A DNA stretch of 64,000 nt from Scylla paramamosain (GCF_035594125.1 NC_087185.1:11556664-11620663); one strand, 5' to 3'. Shown: positions 23,281-34,800, counted from the stretch's first letter. The notes: a model not told the origin generated them from the sequence alone. Translations and numbers: made by a program.

Positions 23281-23635
23281 GATCGGGTGAACGGAGCCAT
23301 ACCTTCTCATCACCAGCAAGTCAAATGAAAAAGTTTTAAGTGCAGGAAAGTGAAAGGACTTCAGATAAAGTGAAGGAATACAAGTGAAGTGTTCGGAAAG
23401 TGTAATCTGACAAAGAAAGTGAAGGAAGAAAGAATGAAAGAGGGCAAGGCGGAGCGGTGCAGAAGGGAGGATCCAAGAAAGGATACGAAGCAAGGGTTTA
23501 AGGATGAGAGAGAGGAGGAGAAAGGTATGGAAGTTAGCGAGAGTGTGGTGACTGTACCCATCGTCATTGTATGGAGTACGCTTCTCATATGAGGGGGGAG
23601 GGAGGGAGGGGGATTCAACACTCCTGAACAGGCTG

Positions 23636-24110
23636 GAATCAGAAGTGTTTCGTCCTATCAGCCTTCTCCTCTAACTGACTTTTACTCAGCCTCTCTTCGC
23701 CGCAATGTTACATCTCTTCTTGCCTTCTGCCTCTACTAACACGCTGACTGCCCTTATGATCTTGTTAACTGCATGCCTCTCCTCTTCCCGCAGCCTCGCT
23801 GCACAAGACTTTCTACTTTCTCCCACCACTATTCTCTTCACTTCCCAAATGCCCAAATGCAGGATTTAACCAGTATTCACAATCTTTTAATCCTTTCACT
23901 GTTAAACTCTGGAACTCCCTGCTTGGTTCTGTATTCTGCCCTTCCTACGACCAGAATCCCTTCAAGGGGGAAGAGTCAAAACATTTTTCAAATTTGGATT
24001 ATCCGTTCTGTCCTTTTTCTTTAGTACCTAGCACCCCGGTGGTCCCTTTCTTATGAAATTTTTCCAGCCCCTGGCCAGTGCCACTCCTACATAAAGAATA
24101 CATAGATAAA
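23636..24110 (+). mobile_element. Jockey-like non-LTR retrotransposon 3' relic
   Basis: Translation contains NQYSQSFNPFTVKLWNSL and a following PSYDQNPFK. This is the same C-terminal block found on the minus strand at about 47200-47300 (NQYSQSFIPFSGKLWNSLP, then YDLNSIK). Stops and frameshifts are frequent. The end of the relic is uncertain. Confidence 0.65.
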
Positions 24111-25284
24111 TCGCTAAACTTTTAATTTCGGAGAAGAAGAGCCTGAGTTAGCCCCTGACTTAATACACAGCAGAGGAGGAAAGTGACTGCTTGAACTTTG
24201 CCGCATATTATACTTTTTTTTTTTTTACTATTCTTTCTTTTTGTTATATTTGAGGAACTAGACCTTGTAAAATATTGTTTTATGTAAAGTCACTTGTGTT
24301 GCGTTTTGTATTTCTGTGAGTTTGGCACACTGCTTTGGTTACGATATGATAAATGTGCGTGTTTGACATCAAGACTTTGCCTGTATTTATAACATATGTT
24401 CTTGTTATCTATTTTAAATCTGTTTTGTGTATTCTTATAGGTGTAATTAATACTATTTACTTTTTATTTGATTTCATCAAACAAGTAAAAAAAAAAGTGT
24501 TTACAATAAAAAGAGAGAAAAAGGTTAAGAAATAGGTAAAATTAGTGTTGGTAAAACCTCAGCCTGTTCTTGTACGTGTCGTGTTCCAGTTGAGGTTGGC
24601 GTGACAAGTGGAAAAGACAAATATGGTGATTTTATAGGTGGACTCTGAAGATACTTTATAGTGTATGAAGTGGCTACACTGTACAAGAGGTAGAGGTGAA
24701 TGGGTATTACACGCACGGCAAGGAGGACAAGATGGCAGGTCACCGCTGTCCTGTAAACACTCTGGAGGCACGTTGCCAAATGCACACTGATTTTCTCACG
24801 CTGAGCTCATCGTGTCGTCTCATTCACGGAAGTCAGTGTCCTTGCCATACTTTGAGTGAGCAGTAAAGTGTTGCCGCATTGTGTGCTGTTGTATCAGCTG
24901 CTTCATTGTGCGTCAGCTCCTCATGTTTTCAAAAGTCCTCTTCCTTGTGCACTACTTGAAGAAATTGAGTGCACCACCATGCAGGAAGTCTTCTCCTGGT
25001 GTGTGTACCGAGGAAACACCAGTTTGTCTGCTGTGAAAACCTGCACAATTTTATAAAGTAAATATGACATATGAAGAAATGACACGTCAACAATAAGTGG
25101 AATTCTCCAAGCAGCGAAACATGAAGCAACCTGCTGCAGCAAATTGCTGACGCCACGACAAGCTTCACTGTTCTGCAAAGTAAACATGAATTTTGAAGAC
25201 ACGACACACCCATGATGATTGGAATTTTGCTAATACTGTAATGGACAGACTGGTTGCATGGGTGACAGCTTGTTTGAGTGAGGC

Positions 25285-25353
25285 GGTAGCAGGTCATGAC
25301 GGCCCCAAACCACGACGGCCCTCCGCGACGGCCCCCCACGACGGCCTCAAACC
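25285..25353 (+). repeat. Left terminal inverted repeat of the MULE
   Basis: Four spaced copies of gacggcc within 60 bases. It pairs with 28073-28136. Confidence 0.8.
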
Positions 25354-25777
25354 ATTTGCGTGTGGACACTTGTTATACATCCACCAATATTTTAATGAAA
25401 CTTGTTTCAGTGTGTGTGTGTGTGTGTGTGTGTGATAGCAGGGAGGGAGGAGGGTGTAGTTGGAGGAAAGGAAAGAGGGAGATAGCAGTGAGGGAGGAGG
25501 GAAGGAGTGGGAGGGAGAGTCTGTGAGGAAGGGAGGGAGGAGGGATGGGATGGGAGATAAGGCGACAAGCATGTGTGTCTGGGTGTGGGTGTGTGTAATA
25601 TCAATAACAATAATAACACCACCAGTTGACGGCAGTTGACGGAAGGGAGGGAGGGGATAGGGAGGGTTGGAGGGAGGAGGTAGAAGATAAGTATGGTAAA
25701 CGACTAGGAATGCCACCCACAGTGTTTCCCAACACACTGAATCTGCTTCACACCTAATTGAAAGTGTTGCCAGTAGT

Positions 25778-27733
25778 ATGATAAACACAAGGCTTCCAGC
25801 ATTGATCAGCATGCCTCCAGTAAGACCTTCACAAAGTAAGGACACCCCTGCCTACTGTGTCTGCTGTGACAGAGTGGTTACAAACCGACAGCATGCCTTG
25901 TGTTGTGATAACTGCTCCCAGTGGCAACACAGATTGTGTAACAGTGGAGTTAGTTATGCTCAATACCAACTGATGAAGAAGGGTGACCTCAACATACAGT
26001 GGCATTGGTGCAAGTGTAAGTGTCCTGCAGATTCTTTGGCTCAGCTGGAAGACTTTACCTTGCCAGTTGGTGAAAGCACACACATACAGACCTTCACAAG
26101 CGAAAACAGCCTGATAACTCAAGACGACACAAGTGACCATCAGCTGCCCGACCTGCAACCTGCACAGAACACTGCCATGGAGTCTGCTTCACATGCTGCC
26201 ATTCATCTAAGCAACACCAGCAACAGTGATGCCGGCACTTTCCACATAACACACAGTTTTCAAATTCCTCAAGATAATGTAGAGGATGCATTACCAGATC
26301 TTCCAATTGCAGACATCTCGGCCAGCGATGAGCCACACGTCACAACTTACCAGATCATACCAGCCGGCACACTCAAAGGAAAACCTCTCTTGGTTGACAG
26401 CAATGGTTATTCGTACAACATCAAAGCTAACAAGAATGGACATCCTGGCAAAACTACTTGGCGTTGCAGCATCCGGAATCGCACCTTTACGTGCAAGGCC
26501 ACTGTCTTACAAAAGGGCAACACTTTTACTCCAGGGCTCCATGACCACGCTCATCAGGCAGAACCAGGGAAGCAGAAGAACTACGAGATTGTGGCTGATG
26601 TCAAGCGTAAGGCGTCTGAAGATGTGTTCCGTTCTGCCAGTGCCATTGTTGAAGAAGTGATGACCAGCCAGTTACAACCTACTGATCCAGAGCCAAGTCG
26701 TCCTGCACCGGGCCTCCTTGTGAGACGGGCCAACAGACTACGCCAAGCATTGCGGCCTACAGATCCACAAGATCTGCACTTCGAAGTAGCTGTTAACTTC
26801 ATACCACAAGATTATCTCCGCAATGATATCGCAATGGATGGGGCAAGACATTTGATTTTTGCAACACAAGCACAACTTGACATCCTGGAACGTGCCAAGA
26901 CGTGGTATGTTGATGCCACCTTCAAGATCGTCGCCCCCCCATTCCACCAGCTACTCTCCATTCATGCTTTCATCAAAGGAGATGACAGTGACATGAAGCA
27001 AGTCCCACTTATATTTGTGCTGATGTCACGCCGTAGGAAAAGGGATTACAAGGCTGTCTTGGAATCTATCCTTAACATGGTTCCAAACAATCACGTCAAG
27101 AAGGTTGTTGCTGATTTCGAGCAAGCCATTTGGAGAGCCTTCCGTTACATCTTGCCAAACACCACCATCCAGGGATGCCTATTTCATTGGGCACAGTGTA
27201 TCTTTAGGAAGGTTCAAGACCTTGGTCTGGCGGTTGCATACCGTGAAAACGGTCCAATGCAGAAGTTTGTCAGGAAACTCTTCGCTCTCCCATGTCTTCC
27301 TGTTGAACACATTTGTGCAGCCTTCAACCAGCTCAGCAATGAACCATCGACACCAGCCGTAGCTCCACTTCTAGACTACATCCGAGACACGTGGATTGAA
27401 GGAGACCTGTGGCCGCCAACTTCATGGTGCATCTTCAACCAATGAACAAGAACAAATGATGATGTAGAGGGTTACCACCGTCGCATCAATGAGAAAGCCC
27501 GCAATCAAGCCCACCAGCTCTACAAACTGATCCCCCTCCTTCATGCAGAGAGCTGCCTTGTTCCTCTTCAGGTCCAGCTTGTGAAGGAGCAGAAACTGAA
27601 AAAGTATCACCGCAAACGTGCTCAGACCACCCAAGGACGAATTTTCAGCTACTGGAGGCAGTACGAAGAGGGAACCCTGACAACATCATCCTTACTCAAG
27701 AAGTGTTCCAGGTTAACTGCTCCCAGTTTGTGA
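25778..27733 (+). pseudogene. MULE transposase with PHD finger and FLYWCH domain, one premature stop
   Basis: Open for 555 residues to TGA at 27443-27445, then open in the same frame to TGA at 27731-27733. The continuation DVEGYHRRINEKARNQAHQL is the conserved C-terminal block of these transposases, so the TGA is probably a single nonsense change. Residues 27-80 form a PHD-type zinc finger (CVCCDRV, CCDNC, HRLC, WCKCKC). A FLYWCH-type zinc module follows at about 195-265 (SNGYSYNIKANKNG, TWRC, CKATV, HDHAH). The MULE catalytic domain has WYVDATF (Asp at about 379), VVADFEQA (Asp at about 446) and GCLFHWAQ. It would cut and join the element ends in the nucleus. The start ATG at 25778 is the first in frame. 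Confidence 0.85.
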
Positions 27734-28009
27734 TGAAATTGAGAGAATTATATAAATCATATGTGAGCCTACTTTTGATGTAAAAAGAATATTTTAGTTT
27801 TAGGCTACTGCTTTCATTGGATATTTAAATTTAACTGTTTTTTAAATCCTATGTTTATACAAATAAATGGAACCTTGCATCGACTGTTTAATACCCTGTT
27901 TTGGAGTATCGAAGGCGAAAAAGGAATAAGAAACGCGTATGGACTTTTTACTTATTTCACTACTTAGAAACCACTACCTTAGAAAGCTCCCCATTGTTTG
28001 TCTAACAAA

Positions 28010-28136
28010 GGGCCGTCCTGGGAGGCCGTCGTAGAGGGCCGTTGTGGTTGAGGGTCGTCCTGACTAGAATTTGGGGTCGTCCTGGGGGGCCGTCGCGGAG
28101 GGCCGTCGTGGTTTGGGGCCGTCCTGACTAGAATTC
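28010..28136 (+). repeat. Right terminal inverted repeat of the MULE, tandemly doubled
   Basis: Two 62-64 bp units, 28010-28072 and 28073-28136, each ending cgtcctgactagaatt. The outer unit is the complement of the left end. Confidence 0.8.
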
Positions 28137-28267
28137 GAGTGAGGCAGATGTTGGTGGTTTGCACGGGTGTAAGGACAGATACTTACTCCTGGGACAAAGG
28201 AAGTGAGTGACTTGTTGGTCGACTGTCTCTGCTGCTTCATCCTTCACGACGCCACCAGCAAGTGCAA

Positions 28268-28486
28268 GGCCGGTGTTCTGAAAGACTTTGCTCTGCCATC
28301 ACTATTGTCTTCAAAGACCACAGAAGTGATTAGTCACTTTCTCTAAGCTATCCCGATTAATAAGGCTGAACTACTGTCACTCCTATCACTGCAATCACGA
28401 ACACACGCTTAGAAATGCCACTAATTCCCACGAGAGCTTGTTAAAGGTTGTCCAGATAAGACGCGGAAGCATTTCAGAATCCGCAC
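28268..28486 (+). mobile_element. Foldback MITE, copy 6
   Basis: Diverged copy (gccggtgttctgaaagac to agcatttcagaatccgcac) inside duplicated unit copy A. The same insertion is present in copy B. Confidence 0.65.
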
Positions 28487-28674
28487 ATAATATACGTACA
28501 TCACACTGTTCTCACTGGACCGTAATGACGGAAATAATTCACCTGTTTGTTAGAGTATTCCCGAAAAACGACGTAACACGGCCTCTGAAACCTATAGTAG
28601 CCTGCATTTACACAACAACAAAAAGAAAACAAGTTGTTATGTACGTACTTCCAACTTAATGCACCACGGAATAC

Positions 28675-28774
<100 letters not shown>

Positions 28775-28806
28775 ATACTATTACCACAGTTGTATCGTCC
28801 TTGCAT

Positions 28807-28846
28807 CTGATTGGCTGTTAGGCTCAAATCGAGGCCTCTGATTGGT
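28807..28846 (+). promoter_or_regulatory. Inverted CCAAT motifs upstream of the two-protease gene
   Basis: tgattggct and tgattggtg are two inverted CCAAT boxes about 30 bases apart. In copy B only the second is intact (60802-60810), about 180 bases before the gene start. In copy A a retrotransposon now separates these motifs from the gene by 3.2 kb. Confidence 0.3.
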
Positions 28847-28986
28847 GTGCGTGGTGGGTGCCTCAAGTGTTCAGCTCCAAGCTGCTGAGCACGCCAAGAA
28901 AGGGACCACAGGTGATGGAATCAGAGGTTCTAGACAAGACAGTGCCATGCCTGGCTTTCCTTGTGAAGGTTTTCACACACACTGTT

Positions 28987-31900
28987 CTGACCTCACACGG
29001 GCAGGACGTGTGACCTTTGGCGCTCTAGGGCAGCCTCGGCCAGCTTGTTGGCCTCCCCCTACCCCTAGTGATAGCGACCTTAGTTTTTTTTTTTTTCTGT
29101 TTTCAACTCTTAGCTTTTAGTTTTAGGCTCGCCCTGGTGAAATTCCTGTACTTGTGAACACATTTAGCGAGTGAGTGGTGACACATAAAGAACAATGTGT
29201 GCTCCAGTGCGAACGTACGAACACAACTACCTCCTACGTCGCAGGCGAGGATCAGGTTACCCGCCGCCCAACGTGATAAAGTGCCTTAAGACCCTGAAAC
29301 TATTTCGGAACCGCGGGTAGAGGGGAGGGAAACAAGTGCGTCCCATCAAGGTTGTGACCTCAAGTGTCAGAGTTGACCACAGGGTAGGGAAGAAGGAATA
29401 CAGGCACATTGAAGTACCTCGGATTTGGTACAGTTTACTCTCCCTCCTCTTATTCAATGCAACATCTTTAGCCAACAAAATGGACGAATTAATCGTGACG
29501 GTGAGTTCTACTTGTGCAGACATTGTGGCGGTTACTGAGGCGTGGCAGATTGTTCCTGAGGTGTGCTCAATGCAGGGCTACCAGCTCTACCATCACCTGT
29601 AGTCAGGACGCAGGGGGGGGGGAGTGGCCGTTTTCTGCCGCTCTTCCCTCAGCCCCTCACACCTCCCTGTCGATATTCCGGCCAGTGTAGAGGCCCTGTG
29701 GGTGAGAGTCACGCCCCCCTGCCATCCCAGCAACACGGCCTCCATCATCGTGTGCGTCGTGTACCACCCCCCCACGAGCCACCACAGCACAGTTACTCAC
29801 CGCTCACATCATCAACACTGCTGATGCCCTGAGGGTGAAGTATCCTGCCGCCAAACTGGTCATCTGTGGGGACTTTAACAGATTAGATATCAACGATATT
29901 CTACACCAGCTACACCTCACCCAGGTCGTGGACTTCCCCACCCACCAGCAAGCCATCCTCGACCTTATACTGACAGACCTGGGCCAGCAGTACTCGCCCC
30001 CCAAACCGCTGCCTCCCATGGGACGGAGCACCCACCTCTCCATACTTTGGACACCCACACCCACCACCTCGACCCCCCGGTCAGCCGTCACCAGGACCCA
30101 CCGCCCCATGCCTGACTCAGCCATGAGGGAGTTTGGGCAGTGGGTAACACAACACCCGTGGACTGAGGTGCTGGATGTGGAGGACGTCCACTTAAAATGG
30201 CAGAATTATGTCACCACCACCACAGAGGCCTTCCACCACTACTTCCCAACCAAGAGCGTCACAACGCACCCTTCTGATGCTCCCTGGATGACACCCCGCA
30301 TTAAAAGACTCATGCGTCAGCGGACCTGGGCGTTCCACTCCTGCCCGGTCCTTTACAGGAAACTAAGAAACAGAGTAATCAGGGAGATTAAGGCTGCAAA
30401 GGCAAACTATTACCCAGACAAGATACACCACCTCAAGCTGACCAACAACAGACAGTGGTACGCTAAGATCAAAGCTTTGTGTGGCCTACAAAAGCACACT
30501 TCGTCTCTTCCTTGCACCTCACACCTTCCTGCTACTCTCGCGGCTCAGGAGATGAACGATCACTTTGCTGCTATCTGTCAAACCTTTCCTCCCCTCCACA
30601 CCACTCTGCTTCCTGCCTATTTTCCGGCCCCCTCTCATCCCCCCAGTGTCCAGGCGGTGGATGTTTTTAAGAGAATACTCAAATTCAAACCAAGATCCAC
30701 CACACCCACTGACCTTCCTATAAAAATTTACAAGGAATTTGCTGTAGAGCTAGCAACACCGCTATGCTCAATAATAAACACTTCACTCTCCCAACACTCT
30801 TGCCCCGGGGACTGGAAGACATCTTACGTCACCCCCATCCCCAAAACCTCCAGTCCACAGTCACTCAATGACCTCAGACCAGTCTCTATCACCCCCATCC
30901 CTAGCCTTATTTGTGAAGATTTTATATATGACTGGGCCTACACCAAAATCTGTAATACCGTGGATATCAGACAGTTTGGAAATATTAAAACCACCTCCAC
31001 CTCCCATTACCTGACCAGCTCCCTTGAATTCATCCACAGCCACCTGGACAAGCGAAACACCTCTCTAGCTGTTGCTTTTGTGGACTTCAAAAAGGCTTTT
31101 GATCTTGTTGATCACACTGTTGTCATCAGCAAGGCAGTGAGTCTGGGTCTCCCTCCTAACCTGATAGCGTGGCTAGCCGACTTCCTCTCAGGGAGGCGTC
31201 AGGCCGTTCGCTATCAGGGCTCTGTCTCTACTTTCCAACAGCTGACTTGTGGGGTCCCCCAGGGGACCAAGATGGGTCCTCTATTCTTCCTCCTCCTCAT
31301 TAACGACGCCCTCACTGACACCCCCCATCGCTGGAAGTATGTGGACGACTGCACCGTGGGCGTCCCAGTTTACACCAAAAACCCGGACTACTCACCACTG
31401 CAAGCGATCCTGGAGCGGCTGCAGACGTGGACGGAGGAGAGCAGGATGACCATCAACCACAACAAAACTGTGGTGATGCATTTCTGTACCTCCTCTGTAC
31501 CAGTGCCCCCTCCCCAGCTCTCAGTGGGCCCTCACCCCCTCCAGGTGGTCCGATGTGCCAAGCTCCTCGGAGTCACGGTGGACGACCAGCTGACCTGGAA
31601 GCAGCATGTCGCCAGCACCATAAGATCAGCTACCCACAGGATGTACATGCTGCGCAGACTCAGGTCGCTGGGGACGCCGACAGATGAGTTAAGGGGGGTG
31701 TATCTTACTTTCATCCTCCCCAAACTCATGTACGCCTCCCCAGCATGGTCCTCCTCCCTCACACAAACTCAACAGCTACAGTTGGAGAGTGCGCAGAAAA
31801 GGGCGTGCAGGGTCATCCTTGGCCCTGCATACACCACCTATGAAGAAGCCCTGAACACCCTGAAGCTGTCCAGACTATCCACCAGGTACAGTGAGGCTCT

Positions 31901-32204
31901 GGAGAAGTTTGGAAGGGGACTTCTGAATCATCCACGTCTCAGAAACATGCTGCCGCCTGACGCGCCTCGCCCTACCCGTGCCACCAGACACCACAATAAG
32001 ATAACGCCCCTAAAGGCGCCACGTACGGACCGGTACAGACTCAGTGCGACTCCCACCATGGTGCGAGCCATCAATCAATAGTCTCTTCTAGATTTGACTT
32101 ACCTTTAGGATTAATGTCAAGTATTTCCCCACCCCCAATGTACATTTTCAGTTTGTTGACTGCCTAAAGAATAAACCGTTTATTATTATTATTATTATTA
32201 TTAT
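28987..32204 (+). mobile_element. Non-LTR retrotransposon, CR1/L2-like
   Basis: Present in copy A and absent from copy B, where actgtttacaacgcg is continuous; this fixes both ends to within a few bases. The 3' end is a (TTA)n tail at about 32179-32205 after an AATAAA at 32171-32176. The target duplication is too short, or too merged with the tail, to define. It carries one endonuclease and reverse transcriptase frame. The clade assignment is tentative. Confidence 0.85.
29195..32081 (+). pseudogene. Endonuclease and reverse transcriptase ORF of the CR1/L2-like element
   Basis: From 29835 to 32081 the frame is open for 748 residues. It begins in the endonuclease (VICGDFNRLD, QAILDLILTD). Reverse transcriptase follows with KPRSTTPTDLPIK, AVAFVDFKKAFDLVDH, LTCGVPQGTKMGPLFF and the catalytic KYVDDCTVG, then a thumb region and a Cys-poor C-terminus. 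Upstream, the endonuclease N-terminus is spread over two other frames. Stops occur at 29318 and 29600, and frame changes near a G10 run (29613) and a C7 run (29765). The likely start is the ATG at 29195. Reverse transcription at the target site would occur in the nucleus. The copy is defective as read, unless the homopolymers are miscalled. Confidence 0.82.
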
Positions 32205-32244
32205 TACAACGCGATCCAAAAGCAAGAAGAGGAAGCAGCAAACA

Positions 32245-33876
32245 ATGAACGACCAAGAGACGTTAAGCGAGAAGGCGAAGACGCAGAGGAAGGAAGAGGC
32301 CAAACAACCCAGCAAGATAAGGAGGTTAGAGAGCATGGAAGATTGCGGCAGCTACAGGGCCAACACGGAGATGGAAGGCGTTAAAGAGATGAAGCATCGC
32401 ACCAACAGCAAGGGAGACCATATGAAAGGCTGTGAGAGCAGCAAGAGCAGCACGAAGCTGTATGATGGCAAAGAAGTTAAGCAACACAACAAGAAGAAGA
32501 GGAAGGCGGGAGACGTGGAGGACTATGACAGCCACAAAAAGAGGAAGGTGGATGGCGGTGAAGAGGATATGGAACACGGAGAGCAGAACAAGAGGAAGGA
32601 TAGAAAAGATAGGAAGACGAAGGCCACGGAAGGCGAGAAAAAGGCCAAGAAGAGAAAGACGCAGGATATTGAAGACCACGAGAGTCAGCCCAAGAAAAGC
32701 AAGACGCAGGGTACAGAAGAGGATGAGAGCCAGCCCAAGAAGAGGAAGACGCGGGATACAGAAGAGGACGAGAGCCAGCCCAAGAAGAGCAAGACGCAGG
32801 ACAAGAAGGAACACGAGAGCCAGCCCAAGAAGAGGAAGACGCGGGATACAGAAGAGGACGAGAGCCAGCCCAAGAAGAGCAAGACGCAGGACAAGAAGGA
32901 GCACGAGAGCCAGCCCAAGACGAGCAAGACGCAGGATGCGGAGGAAGACAAGAGCCAGGCCAAAGATTGGGGGGAGATATTCTGGTTCAACGTGTTGAGG
33001 GTGGTAGTGGACACCGAGCTGGCCACTGGGACGAAAAGAAATGTAAGCGAGTACTGTCGTATTGATATTGAGGAAGGACAACTGGTGGACGGGGCAGTGC
33101 GTGGCCACCCTTGTACTGTTCTCCTGGATACCGGCGCTTCTGTCATTATAATGATGGTGTCACTGGCCGAAAAAATGGGCCTTGTCACGGGCGATGAGGA
33201 GGTGACGGTAATCTCTAACACGGCTTATGGAACGTTGCGGCTGGAAGTGATCAAGCTGGACGAGGTGGTGATCACCCTGAAGGGCGGCGTGGAGGTCAGC
33301 ACGCCCTTACAGGTGTTTCCAAAGGAGATGGAGGGCCACTATTCCGCTGTAATGATAATCGTGTCCATGAACCGCCTGGAGGAAGCCGAGATCGTGCAAG
33401 AGTTCCATCCCGACGGCAGCGGCAGCCTGTTTCTCCGCCACCCTGAACGTCTGCGGCGGAAACCTGAGCCAGGGTTCGTAGGGAAAGTATACACGTTTGT
33501 CGCACGAACACTAGATAGCGAGGAGCCGCTCACAGTACTGGTGGACACTAGCGCCGCAGCATCATTTGTTGTGACCAGGTTCGGCCGGGAAAAGTTGATG
33601 CACAGGGCAGGCAGGTGTGCTCCGCCGCCGCAACTAATCTCGCTGGATTTTGGACAGGGCACACGCGCACTGATGATGGACATGGACACCGTTCAAGTGG
33701 ATCAGGCATATGACTTCTTGTTTGGAAGAGGGATGCTCTATAACTTATATGCTGTAATGGACTTCATTGACTATTCTTTGACCTTGTGGGTGGGTAGAGT
33801 AACGGTCAGGCTTCCCTTCCACTCGTCCCGCTGCGGAGGGAGCGCTGATCTCCTGGAAAAATATGCCCAAAAATAG
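32245..33876 (+). CDS. Lysine-rich repeat protein with two retropepsin-like domains, copy A
   Basis: 543 residues from the ATG at 32245. Residues 1-145 are charged and lysine-rich, with several KKRK clusters that could be nuclear localisation signals. Residues 146-237 are six 15-residue repeats of the type ESQPKKRKTRDTEED. Then come two domains resembling retroviral-type aspartyl proteases. Domain 1 has VLLDTGASV (Asp 295). Domain 2 has VLVDTSAAA (Asp 434) and a distal FLFGRGML, VMDFIDYSLTL block like the ILGxDFL motif of retropepsins. In this copy the second glycine of the DTG triad is serine. It is not part of any gag-pol frame. Function unknown; a protease, or a protein using the fold for binding, are both possible. 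Confidence 0.7.
   Translation: MNDQETLSEKAKTQRKEEAKQPSKIRRLESMEDCGSYRANTEMEGVKEMKHRTNSKGDHMKGCESSKSSTKLYDGKEVKQHNKKKRKAGDVEDYDSHKKRKVDGGEEDMEHGEQNKRKDRKDRKTKATEGEKKAKKRKTQDIEDHESQPKKSKTQGTEEDESQPKKRKTRDTEEDESQPKKSKTQDKKEHESQPKKRKTRDTEEDESQPKKSKTQDKKEHESQPKTSKTQDAEEDKSQAKDWGEIFWFNVLRVVVDTELATGTKRNVSEYCRIDIEEGQLVDGAVRGHPCTVLLDTGASVIIMMVSLAEKMGLVTGDEEVTVISNTAYGTLRLEVIKLDEVVITLKGGVEVSTPLQVFPKEMEGHYSAVMIIVSMNRLEEAEIVQEFHPDGSGSLFLRHPERLRRKPEPGFVGKVYTFVARTLDSEEPLTVLVDTSAAASFVVTRFGREKLMHRAGRCAPPPQLISLDFGQGTRALMMDMDTVQVDQAYDFLFGRGMLYNLYAVMDFIDYSLTLWVGRVTVRLPFHSSRCGGSADLLEKYAQK
32683..32960 (+). repeat. 45-bp coding minisatellite, about 6 units
   Basis: Repeats of gagagccagcccaagaagag with variable remainder, encoding the 15-residue lysine-rich motif. 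Copy B has about 8 units, so unit number changed after the duplication. Confidence 0.85.
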
Positions 33877-34060
33877 ATTGAAAAATAAATAAAAAGTGAA
33901 AGAAATAAAAAAAAATATATAAAGAAAATGAAAAAAAAAGAAAATAGAAAAATAAAAAATAAGTAAATACAGTAAATGCTAACAAAAAAAAAATATATAT
34001 ATATAAAATGGAAAAATAATAGTAAAAAAAAAATCATCAGAGCACATGGCAATAAAGGCA
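33877..34060. other. A-rich 3' region of copy A gene
   Basis: AATAAATAAA follows the stop codon within 15 bases and can serve as a polyadenylation signal. The rest is A-rich low complexity. Confidence 0.5.
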
Positions 34061-34074
34061 GCAGCGGTTGGTAG

Positions 34075-34800
34075 TGATGCATGCATGGCTAAGAAGACTG
34101 AGGAAAGTAATGAGAAGGTATGAGAAGAGGACCCGATGGGCTGCACTGAAGGCTGGCCAAGAAGCAAGAGTTCAAGACCAAGGTGCCAGACACAGTGAAC
34201 CTAAACACAGAGCGGTTCCAGGACTGGTGGAACAAGAGTGCGGGGATCTTGAGAGGAGTGGATAGAGAAGTACTGGGAGAAACGTGTGGAAAGTCACGCA
34301 CAACTAGACAACAATGGTGGTGGAGTGAACACGCCAACAATGCACTGAAAAGGACAAAGCAAATCAAGAAAGAGTGGGAGCAGAGCGGAACGAGGCAGAA
34401 TAAGTTGGAATACAGAAGAGCAAAGAAGTTAGCAGGGAAAGCAGTGGCGGTGGCTAAGGCTGAGGCATGTCGTGATTTACTGGAAAAGCTGCAAACACCA
34501 GGAGGAGAGAAGAGAACATGCAGGATACCAAGGAGTAGGAACAAGCCAATAAAGGAGCGTCTGTTGCATGAGAAGAACCCTCGGGATCATGATGATGCTG
34601 ATGATGATGGAATACGATACCCCGGTCTGACGAGATGTGTGGAGAGAGCAGGAGTGGTGAGAGCACTCGAAACAATGACAAACAACAAAATGACTGGATC
34701 GGAAGAGCTGCCGGTGAAGGCGTGGAGGCCCTGGGGGAGGTGACGGTGGATATGTTGTGGAGTCTGATGGGCAAGACAGAGGAGCTTGTAGCCTTGGTTT
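34075..34800 (+). mobile_element. RTE-like retrotransposon fragment, copy A
   Basis: Translation resembles the linker between endonuclease and reverse transcriptase of RTE-type elements: FQDWWNKSAGILRGVDREVL, QWWWSEHANNALKRTKQIKK, AVAVAKAEACRDLLEKLQTP, then NNKMTGSEELPVKAW at the start of the reverse transcriptase. Part of the linker present in copy B is missing here. It has no YxDD motif and is a dead fragment. Confidence 0.65.

Larger units (their letters stand above)
25285..28136 (+). mobile_element. Mutator-like DNA transposon (MULE)
   Basis: 2852 bp, flanked by a 9-bp target duplication GAGTGAGGC at 25276-25284 and 28137-28145, a length typical of Mutator-type elements. Copy B of the duplicated unit has the uninterrupted site near 60080. 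The terminal inverted repeats share ggacggccccaaaccacgac-like sequence (tcatgacggccccaaacc on the left) and are built from a short ACGACGGCC word. The outermost ten bases match poorly. Confidence 0.88.

Noticed and set aside
24525..25369. Minus-strand frames conserved between duplicated copies A and B
   Set aside because: Conservation is expected from recent duplication. Frameshifts between copies (for example one extra base near 59941) alter the frames, and no domain is present.
25294..25845. Minus-strand frame of 183 residues at the MULE left end
   Set aside because: It crosses the inverted repeat, a (TG)n tract and a purine-rich stretch. Proline and histidine-threonine runs reflect base composition.
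32326..33221. Long minus-strand frames opposite the lysine-rich gene in both copies (leucine-rich, up to 290 residues)
   Set aside because: They are exact mirror products of the 45-bp coding repeat. Leucine and arginine runs arise from the complement of lysine and serine codons. The sense frame has the domains and the conserved start.
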